From Anaerolineae bacterium CG2_30_64_16 (lineage in GTDB: Bacteria > Chloroflexota > Anaerolineae > CG2-30-64-16): a stretch of DNA of 15,431 bases. The notes under the pieces were generated by a model. The model did no database searches. It saw only the letters and a program-made list of their open reading frames with translations, and was not told the origin of the DNA. Of the stretch, positions 8,517-13,954 are shown in pieces; position 1 is the first letter of the stretch, and every line of letters starts with the position of its first letter. The translations under genes and the position numbers were made by a program. The DNA is taken from contig MNXL01000240.1 of the NCBI GenBank assembly GCA_001871755.1, positions 1 through 15,431 on the forward strand, in the 5' to 3' direction.

Positions 8517-8879
8517 ATGAGACCCAAGATCGACGACACCTGGTTCGGCAGCATCACTGTGGAAGGCATCCGCTATGAGCACGACATCATCATCCGGCTC
8601 AGTGGCAAGGTGCGCAAGCGCGACAAAAAGCTCTCCAAGGCCATCCACGGCACATCCCACATCCTCAGCCTGGCGGAAATCAAGGACCTTTACCGGGAGA
8701 GGGCCGATCGCATCATCATCGGCACGGGGCAGGAGGACAAGGTCCGTCTATCCAAAGAGGCGTCCGAGTTCCTGGTCAAGTGCGGCTGCCGGGTCGATCT
8801 GTGGCCAACCCCGAAGGCGATCAAGCGATGGAACGATGCGGATGGCAAGGTGCTGGCGTTGTTCCACGTCACTTGCTGA
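8517..8879 (+). CDS. Mth938-like (AAMDC/NDUFAF3-type) domain protein
   Basis: The protein has 120 residues. The whole chain matches the Mth938-like fold: W-GSITVEGIRYEHDIII near the N-terminus, then DRIIIGTGQEDKVRLSKEA (residues 63-81) and VDLWPTPKAIKRWN (93-106), the conserved glycine turn and the P-T-x-x-A block of this family. Relatives include NDUFAF3, an assembly factor of respiratory complex I in mitochondria; the role in bacteria is not settled. The ATG follows GGGAGG at 8506-8511 and lies 26 bp after the endonuclease III-like gene, so the two probably form an operon. Confidence 0.85.
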   Translation: MRPKIDDTWFGSITVEGIRYEHDIIIRLSGKVRKRDKKLSKAIHGTSHILSLAEIKDLYRERADRIIIGTGQEDKVRLSKEASEFLVKCGCRVDLWPTPKAIKRWNDADGKVLALFHVTC

Positions 8880-9006
8880 CTCAGTCAACGTTCAGGTATA
8901 CTGCCGCACTTCCGAGCCGATCCTTTTGCCGATCCTTCTGAGGAAGCTCACCGTAGGCCAGCGCAGATACCTTGAACGCGACCTCAGCACCCAGACGCCG
9001 GAAACA
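8880..9006. other. Noncoding spacer with a weak promoter-like sequence
   Basis: No convincing gene. TTGCTG (8873-8878), an 18-base spacer and TATACT (8897-8902) could form a weak plus-strand promoter that would transcribe the strong hairpin at 9007-9046. GCCGATCCTT occurs twice (8916-8925 and 8928-8937). Confidence 0.3.
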
Positions 9007-9046
9007 GCAACGGGACGAGTTCCTCCAAAGAGGCTCGTCCCGTTGC
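9007..9046. ncRNA. Strong hairpin of unknown function
   Basis: GCAACGGGACGAG (9007-9019) pairs perfectly with CTCGTCCCGTTGC (9034-9046). Inside, CCTC (9022-9025) pairs with GAGG (9030-9033) around a CAAA loop, leaving only TT (9020-9021) bulged. That is 17 base pairs in 40 bases. No T-run follows on either strand, so it is not a classic intrinsic terminator. It may be a transcript end, a structured small RNA or leader, or a DNA-level repeat. Confidence 0.45.
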
Positions 9047-9111
9047 ATCTCTACATCCCAACAGATTCCTCCTCGCCGTCCAAGGTTACACAGCGTGATA
9101 GCAGAGTTTTC

Positions 9112-9223
9112 GTATCCTCTCAATAGTTCGGGACAGCTCAAGGCGGATCCGTGATCCGCCGCTCGCCCGCCGAGTCACGGACTCGGCTTGAGCAGATTCG
9201 TCCCCGCCTTTTTGAGAGGATAC
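9112..9223. mobile_element. 112-bp MITE with 12-bp inverted ends and 8-bp target duplication
   Basis: GTATCCTCTCAA (9112-9123) and TTGAGAGGATAC (9212-9223) are perfect 12-bp terminal inverted repeats. Immediately outside both is the same 8-mer GAGTTTTC (9104-9111 and 9224-9231), as left by transposition. The interior can fold as a cruciform: GCTCAAG (9136-9142) with CTTGAGC (9187-9193) encloses the hairpins GGCGGATC-CGT-GATCCGCC (9142-9160) and CCGAGTC-ACG-GACTCGG (9170-9186). The loop regions CCGTGA and TCACGG are complementary. There is no coding capacity, so it is a non-autonomous element needing a transposase elsewhere. The family was not identified. Confidence 0.8.
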
Positions 9224-9320
9224 GAGTTTTCCGCGAGGACGCGTTTCGGTGTATACTTTTCCCAAAGACTGGAATCGGAAGGTTGCAACCTTCAGGCAGA
9301 ACTCTTGCCGGAGCAGGTGA

Positions 9321-10241
9321 ATGGGGATCGCAATTATCGTGCACGGCGGCGCCTGGGAAATCCCCCCAGCGCTGCACGCAGATCATGCGGCCGGTTGTCG
9401 GGCCGCCGCAGAGGCCGGCTGGGCCGTTCTGGCGGCTGGCGGGTCGGCGCTGGCTGCGGTGGAGGCCGCGGTCCGGGTCATGGAGGATGATCCCGTCTTC
9501 GATGCCGGCCGCGGCTCGCACCTGAACCGAGATGGCGAGGTGGAATTGGATGCGGCCATCATGGACGGCCGGCGCTTGAACCTGGGCGCGGTGGCCAGCC
9601 TCAAGCGGGTCGCCAACCCAATCACGCTGGCCCGGCACGTGCTGACCGACTGCAAGCACGCGTTCCTGGTTGGCCCAGGCGCCGCGCGTTTTGCCCGGCA
9701 GGTCGGCGTCCCGCTGTGTGATCCCGCGGACCTGGTCGTCGAGCGCGAACGGCTGGAGTGGCAGGCGAGAGTGGCCAACGGCTTTTCACCGGAGACGGAA
9801 TTCGCGCCCGACCCGGCCGACACGGTCGGCGCCGTGGCCTTCGACCAGGAAGGGGACCTGGCTGTGGGCAACTCCACCGGCGGCACTCAGTTCAAGCTGC
9901 CCGGCCGGGTGGGCGATACGCCGCTGGTGGGATGCGGCCTGTACGCCGATAACACGCTAGGCGCCGCGGCCTGCACCGGTTGGGGCGAGCAGATCATGAA
10001 GATGGTGCTGGCCAAGACGGCCGTGGATCAGATCGCACGCCTGGGGGACGCGATGACCGCCGCAAACGTTGCCATCGCCTACTTCCAGCATCGCATCGGT
10101 GGGCTGGGCGGCGTGATCTGCATCTCGCCGGAAGGACAGGTGGGCTGGGCGTTCAGCACGCCGAATCTGGCCTATGCCTATCGCACGACGGGGATGACAG
10201 AGACGACCGCAGTCCTGGGCGCGCGCCACAGCGCCATCTGA
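9321..10241 (+). CDS. Isoaspartyl peptidase/L-asparaginase (Ntn hydrolase, type III asparaginase)
   Basis: The protein has 306 residues. Plant-type asparaginases are made as a proenzyme that cleaves itself before a Thr, which then becomes the N-terminal nucleophile and removes isoaspartyl residues or hydrolyses L-asparagine. Visible: IIVHGGAW (5-12), the alpha-chain FDAGRGSHLN (60-69) with ELDAAIMDG (75-83), the cleavage site PAD/TVGAVAFD with Thr168, NSTGG (185-190 region), and the beta-chain signature LPGRVGDTPLVGCGLYAD. The ATG has GGAG seven bases upstream. TATACT at 9252-9257 is a possible -10 box, 21 bp right of the MITE duplication, but its -35 is poor. The chain is full length and no signal peptide is seen, so it acts in the cytoplasm. 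Confidence 0.92.
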   Translation: MGIAIIVHGGAWEIPPALHADHAAGCRAAAEAGWAVLAAGGSALAAVEAAVRVMEDDPVFDAGRGSHLNRDGEVELDAAIMDGRRLNLGAVASLKRVANPITLARHVLTDCKHAFLVGPGAARFARQVGVPLCDPADLVVERERLEWQARVANGFSPETEFAPDPADTVGAVAFDQEGDLAVGNSTGGTQFKLPGRVGDTPLVGCGLYADNTLGAAACTGWGEQIMKMVLAKTAVDQIARLGDAMTAANVAIAYFQHRIGGLGGVICISPEGQVGWAFSTPNLAYAYRTTGMTETTAVLGARHSAI

Positions 10242-10287
10242 GGATCCGGGGGACCGGTCCGCCAACCGCCAATCATAGGAGTCGCTT

Positions 10288-10410
10288 ATGTCTATCAAAA
10301 TCGCGGATTGGGCGGCCAGGCAGTTGGCCGGCGACGAGATCCTGACCCTGGCCGAACAACTCTCTCAGCACGTAGCCGATGCGGTTCAGGGGGAACCGGG
10401 CGAGTCATGA
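10288..10410 (+). CDS. 40-residue hypothetical protein coupled to acylphosphatase
   Basis: The ATG at 10288 is preceded by AGGAG (10277-10281) with a six-base gap, a better ribosome site than many genes in the window. The product begins MSIKIADWAARQLAGDEILT and continues with an acidic, helix-prone stretch to ...QGEPGES. The TGA at 10408-10410 overlaps the acylphosphatase ATG as ATGA, so translation is probably coupled. No known domain was recognised. It could be a real small protein or a leader peptide that sets acylphosphatase translation. Confidence 0.6.
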   Translation: MSIKIADWAARQLAGDEILTLAEQLSQHVADAVQGEPGES

Positions 10411-10685
10411 GTGAAAAACGCGTCCACGTCATCATTCACGGCCGGGTGCAGGGGGTGGCGTTTCGGGCCAGTTGCCAGCGCCAGGCCGTGGCCCTGGGCG
10501 TGACCGGTTGGGTGCGTAACCGCTGGGACCGCACGGTGGAGGCGCTGTTCGAGGGGCCGGCCGCGGCGGTCGATGCGATGGTGCGTTGGTGCCACCACGG
10601 CCCGCCAATGGCGGAAGTGACGAAGGTAGAAGTCATGAGTCCCCCGGACGCGCCGATCGAGCGAGGGTTTCGCGTTCGAGGATGA
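10407..10685 (+). CDS. Acylphosphatase
   Basis: The protein has 92 residues, the usual size. Acylphosphatase hydrolyses carboxyl-phosphate bonds such as those of acetyl-, carbamoyl- or 1,3-bisphosphoglycerate. The signature GRVQGVAFRASCQRQA holds the phosphate-binding Arg (residue 23 region), and GWVRNRWDRTVEALFEG holds the catalytic Asn. The end of the fold, ...VEVMSPPDAPIERGFRVRG, is complete. ATG 10407 is preferred to an earlier GTG-type start because the fold begins here and because of the ATGA overlap with the 40-codon gene. The next gene is the lower-GC methyltransferase fusion. Confidence 0.93.
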   Translation: MSEKRVHVIIHGRVQGVAFRASCQRQAVALGVTGWVRNRWDRTVEALFEGPAAAVDAMVRWCHHGPPMAEVTKVEVMSPPDAPIERGFRVRG

Positions 10686-10708
10686 GCTCCCAGTGGAGGA
10701 ATGATGCT

Positions 10709-12331
10709 ATGACAAAGCCAAAGCGTACGGCAGAGCAAGTATCGGAAGTCATGCGTAAAGTCCACTCGTACGATACTGCGCCCGAAATTGCGCTTCAATC
10801 CGTGTTGCGAGAACGGGGTATCGAATACGATGTTCATTCAGCCGATTTGCCTGGCAAACCTGATATCGTTCTAACTGAGGATCGAGTTGCGGTCTTTGTC
10901 GACGGTGAGTTCTGGCATGGAATGCAATGGCGACGACGACGACGCGCCACGCTGGACGAGCAGTTCAAGGATTCACCTAATCGAGAGTACTGGGTAAGGA
11001 AAATTCGCGGAAACATGCAGAGAGACTGTTCCAATACCAGTGTGCTTTTGAGACGAGGGTGGAAAGTAATCAGATTCTGGGAGAAAGACGTTCTTGAGAA
11101 TCCAGAGAGGTGTGCCGAAATGACTATACAACTTCGTGATGCCCAAGTGACTGATGATAGCTTCTCAGTCTTGCCGGAGAAGACATTCGCCGAGTTCTTC
11201 GCTGGCATAGGCTTATTGCGTATGGGTCTGGAGAAACAGGGCTGGACACTTGCGTTTGCAAACGACATAGACCCACTCAAGTTCGAAATGTACCGCGAAC
11301 AGTTTCAAGACACAGATGGACATTTCGATCTCGGGGACATACATGCTCTTTCGGCTGGCCTGGTTCCAACCGTGGCTCTCGCCACGGCATCATTTCCCTG
11401 TAACGATCTATCTCTTGCCGGCGCCCGCGCAGGACTGGGTGGCAAACAATCTTCGGCCTTCTGGGGGTTTGTTCGAATCCTCGCTGAGATGGGCCAGCGT
11501 CGTCCACCTTTGGTCTTGATCGAGAACGTGACAGGCTTTCTCACGTCACATGGTGGCTCTGACTTCAAGAAGGCATTGAAAGCCTTTAATGATCTTGGCT
11601 ATACGGTGGATTCGTTTATCTTGGATGCAGTCAAATTCGTGCCACAGAGCCGACAGCGCCTCTTTGTGGTTGGGATTCTTGATACGCAACTCAAGTTGAA
11701 GCAACCAAAGGGACAATACGGCTTCCTCGAGAGCGAAAGCAGGCCGCGAGCCTTGGCAAACTTCATCCTGGCTAACCCCGACATCCGTTGGAGTGTTCGC
11801 CCTCTTCCATCCTTGCCTAATAATGACATACTTCTTGAATCGGTTCTGGAAGACTTGCCGGACTCTGCCCCTGAGTGGTGGAGCAAAGAACGGGTAGATT
11901 ATCTGCTCAACCAAATGAGCCCTCGGCATCGCGAAAAAGCTGAAGAAATGATGGCAGGCAGTGGGTGGTCGTACGGTACCGTTTTTCGGCGGGTACGTAA
12001 GGGCAAATCAATGGCAGAATTGCGAACTGATGGTATCGCGGGTTGCTTGCGTACACCGCGAGGGGGAAGCGGGAGACAAATCCTCTTTAAAGCCGGGAAA
12101 GGTAAGTGCTATGCCCGGCTTATCACTCCACGTGAGGCTGCGCGCTTGATGGGCGCTGATGAGTACAAACTGATTGTTCCACTGAACCAGGCTTTGTTCG
12201 GCTTTGGTGACGCTGTCTGTGTTCCGGTCATTTCTTGGATTGCAGAGCATTACCTTAATCCAGTGGTTACTGAACTCATGCGGGGTAGGCCTTTGCAGCA
12301 AACCTATGGAGGTAGCTATCAAAATGCCTAG
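10709..12331 (+). CDS. Fusion of Vsr-type repair endonuclease and C5 cytosine DNA methyltransferase
   Basis: The protein has 540 residues from ATG 10709, which has GTGGAGGA eight bases upstream; an earlier in-frame ATG at 10682 is less well placed. Residues about 5-140 are a Vsr-like nuclease: YDTAPEIAL (E26), DLPGKPDIV (D52), VFVDGEFWHG (D65, H70), NREYWVRKIRGNMQRD and GWKVIRFWEKD. Residues about 158-525 are a C5 methyltransferase: motif I FAEFFAGIGLLRMG, motif IV SFPCNDLSLAG with catalytic Cys231, motif VI ENV (272-274), motif VIII PQSRQR (312-317), motif IX RLITPREAARLMG and motif X GFGDAVCVPV. Together they would make 5-methylcytosine in one site and nick T:G mismatches left by its deamination. 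The next gene starts eight bases before its stop. GC is clearly below that of the flanks, which suggests acquired DNA. Recognition site unknown. Confidence 0.9.
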   Translation: MTKPKRTAEQVSEVMRKVHSYDTAPEIALQSVLRERGIEYDVHSADLPGKPDIVLTEDRVAVFVDGEFWHGMQWRRRRRATLDEQFKDSPNREYWVRKIRGNMQRDCSNTSVLLRRGWKVIRFWEKDVLENPERCAEMTIQLRDAQVTDDSFSVLPEKTFAEFFAGIGLLRMGLEKQGWTLAFANDIDPLKFEMYREQFQDTDGHFDLGDIHALSAGLVPTVALATASFPCNDLSLAGARAGLGGKQSSAFWGFVRILAEMGQRRPPLVLIENVTGFLTSHGGSDFKKALKAFNDLGYTVDSFILDAVKFVPQSRQRLFVVGILDTQLKLKQPKGQYGFLESESRPRALANFILANPDIRWSVRPLPSLPNNDILLESVLEDLPDSAPEWWSKERVDYLLNQMSPRHREKAEEMMAGSGWSYGTVFRRVRKGKSMAELRTDGIAGCLRTPRGGSGRQILFKAGKGKCYARLITPREAARLMGADEYKLIVPLNQALFGFGDAVCVPVISWIAEHYLNPVVTELMRGRPLQQTYGGSYQNA

Positions 12332-13307
12332 CAAGAAAGCTCTTACTGAGATCGAACAGTGGTACAACGGTCTCAAATTATACGCTGGCAGATTCCCGGC
12401 GAGGGGTACCATTGGAGGCGCACTTGTCGTTCTCGATCGCCTACAGGAGTCATTCAACCTTGATATTGACTTCCACACGACGGAGGGTGGTTCTCAGATT
12501 ATTGGCACGAGTGGGTCAGTGCTGAAGAGCCTGCTTGCCAGATACGGCGAAACCAGACCATTCCTATCGGAAGGTGGACGTACAAATCGCGGATTGCGCG
12601 GAGACGTTATAGCTTTGCTCGACAGACTCAAGGCTACGGGGATAGCCGAGTTAACAGACGATCAGCGCAAGGTCGTCTTGATTGACCTTCAAAGCTTTCT
12701 GATGGACAAGGTGCGAGACTATCATAACAGGCAACGCCTCAAGGTCGGGTATGATCCTACCCAAAGCGTTGATGGTGTTGTGAGGAGTTTACTTGATCTG
12801 GCTCGCGAAACTGGCAAGGAGGGACCAGTGGCCCAACACCTCGTTGGCGCCAAGCTGCAACTACGTTTCCCCCAACTGTCCATTGGCACGGAGTCGGTGA
12901 GCACAGCTGATCAGCAACTCGGTCGAGCCGGCGATTTTCTCGTGCGCGACTCAGTGTTTCATGTGACCGTTGCTCCTATGCAGCCCGTCTACGATAAGTG
13001 TAAGCAAAATCTACACAACGGCCTGCGTGTTTATCTGCTTGTACCAGATGAGCGCATCTCAGGCGCACGTATGCTTGCAGAGATGAATGGGATCAAGCAT
13101 TCAATCAACATCAGGGCAATTGAGGTTTTCGTCGCCGATAACATCGCCGAACTATCTACCTTCGCATCCGATCAACTCTCACACGGTTTCCTTCGCTTGC
13201 TTGACGAGTATAACCGCCGTGTCGAGATCGCCGAGATCGACAAATCACTCTTGATCGAAATCCCTGCGAACTTACAGCGCCTTCGGCAAGAGACCCCTGG
13301 AGCCTGA
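12324..13307 (+). CDS. DUF4928-type protein, probable restriction endonuclease partner
   Basis: The protein has 327 residues from ATG 12324, with GGAGGT ten bases upstream (12308-12313) and an 8-bp overlap with the methyltransferase gene. The centre reads KEGPVAQHLVGAKLQLRFP (165-183), STADQQLGRAGDFLVRDSVF (193-212) and VYLLVPDERISGARM (236-250). This resembles DUF4928, a family found beside C5 methyltransferases and, from memory, related to AgeI-type restriction enzymes. The GDFLV...HVTV pair of strands looks like the core of a PD-(D/E)xK nuclease, but the usual Glu and Lys are not evident, so nuclease activity is inferred mainly from context. Same lower GC as the fusion gene. The stop is three bases before the rnhA start. 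Confidence 0.75.
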   Translation: MPSKKALTEIEQWYNGLKLYAGRFPARGTIGGALVVLDRLQESFNLDIDFHTTEGGSQIIGTSGSVLKSLLARYGETRPFLSEGGRTNRGLRGDVIALLDRLKATGIAELTDDQRKVVLIDLQSFLMDKVRDYHNRQRLKVGYDPTQSVDGVVRSLLDLARETGKEGPVAQHLVGAKLQLRFPQLSIGTESVSTADQQLGRAGDFLVRDSVFHVTVAPMQPVYDKCKQNLHNGLRVYLLVPDERISGARMLAEMNGIKHSINIRAIEVFVADNIAELSTFASDQLSHGFLRLLDEYNRRVEIAEIDKSLLIEIPANLQRLRQETPGA

Positions 13308-13310
13308 AAC

Positions 13311-13802
13311 GTGTCCGATCCCATCCCCGTCATCATCTATACCGATGGCGCGTGTGCCGGCAATCCCGGCCCCGGCGGCTACGCTGCGATCCTGCGCTAT
13401 GGCTCCCACGAGCGGGTGCTGCAAGGGGGTGCGTCGCTCACTACAAATAACCGCATGGAGCTGCGCGCCGCGCTGGCCGCGCTCCAGGCGCTGACCCGGC
13501 CCTGCACGGTGATTTTGCACACCGATTCGGAGTACCTGAAAAAGGGGGTGACCGAGTGGCTGGCGCGCTGGCAGCGCAACGGCTGGGTCACCAGCAAGAA
13601 GGAACCGGTCAAGAATCGCGATCTGTGGCAGGCGCTGCAGGTCGCCATGCGCCCTCACCGGATCACCTGGCAGTGGGTCAAGGGCCACGCGGGGGACGAG
13701 TTCAATGAGCGCGCCGACCGGCTGGCCGTCGCGGCGCTCAACACCATCGGTGTCAAGGGACAGCCCGACATGGAGGAACCGGCCGCGGCCGTGCCGGAGT
13801 GA
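13311..13802 (+). CDS. rnhA: Ribonuclease HI
   Basis: The protein has 163 residues. RNase HI cuts the RNA strand of RNA-DNA hybrids such as R-loops and Okazaki primers. All catalytic residues are visible: Asp12 in YTDGACAGNPGPGGY, Glu50 in TTNNRMEL, Asp72 in HTDSEY, His126 in VKGHAGDEFNERAD and Asp136 in the same block. The C-terminal ten residues are an acidic/Ala tail. It starts at GTG 13311 with TGGAG (13298-13302) eight bases upstream, a ribosome site that lies inside the last codons of the restriction gene. GC returns to the high level of the flanks here, marking the right edge of the inserted cassette. Confidence 0.96.
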   Translation: MSDPIPVIIYTDGACAGNPGPGGYAAILRYGSHERVLQGGASLTTNNRMELRAALAALQALTRPCTVILHTDSEYLKKGVTEWLARWQRNGWVTSKKEPVKNRDLWQALQVAMRPHRITWQWVKGHAGDEFNERADRLAVAALNTIGVKGQPDMEEPAAAVPE

Positions 13803-13827
13803 TCCCCGGCAGGAATCCCGAATCCGG

Positions 13828-13857
13828 TCGACAAAGGTAGACAACAATTGTTATACT
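13828..13857 (+). promoter_or_regulatory. Probable promoter of tsaD
   Basis: TCGACA (13828-13833), an 18-base spacer and TATACT (13852-13857). The 10-bp palindrome AACAATTGTT (13843-13852) lies in the spacer and touches the -10 box, so it could be an operator. The transcript would start near 13864, only about 24 bases before TTG 13888. Confidence 0.5.
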
Positions 13858-13883
13858 CGCCACGGTCATAAAGTGAGGTTTTT

Positions 13884-13954
13884 CACCTTGTCACCCTTCG
13901 GCAAGCTCAGGGCAGGCTCTTGTCACCTTGTCACCGTCCGATGCGCAGCATCGG
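13884..13954. repeat. Composite of dispersed repeats at the tsaD 5' end
   Basis: CACCTTGTCACC occurs at 13884-13895 and again at 13924-13935. Between the copies lies an inverted copy (13895-13916, CCTTCGGCAAGCTCAGGGCAGG) of the repeat seen at 1874-1895. Directly after comes a perfect hairpin CCGATGC-GCA-GCATCGG (13938-13954). The block reads through in frame into tsaD. Confidence 0.6.

Noticed and set aside
9007..9046. T-box riboswitch terminator
   Set aside because: The stem resembles one, but no TGGnACCGCG-type T-box sequence, specifier stem or T-run was found on either strand, and no aminoacyl-tRNA synthetase or amino acid gene follows.
10252..10261. ACCGGT palindrome as evidence for the recognition site of the DUF4928 enzyme
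   Set aside because: The site occurs several times in the window and, in GC-rich DNA, says nothing about which sequence the cassette recognises.
10586..10708. Methyltransferase fusion starting inside the acylphosphatase gene
   Set aside because: The 41 extra residues are a frame-shifted reading of acylphosphatase with high GC; ATG 10709 has a good ribosome site and fits the start of the Vsr domain.
13705..13887. tsaD starting inside rnhA at ATG 13705
   Set aside because: It would overlap almost 100 bp of rnhA in another frame and add over 80 residues unlike TsaD; the likely promoter is downstream of it.
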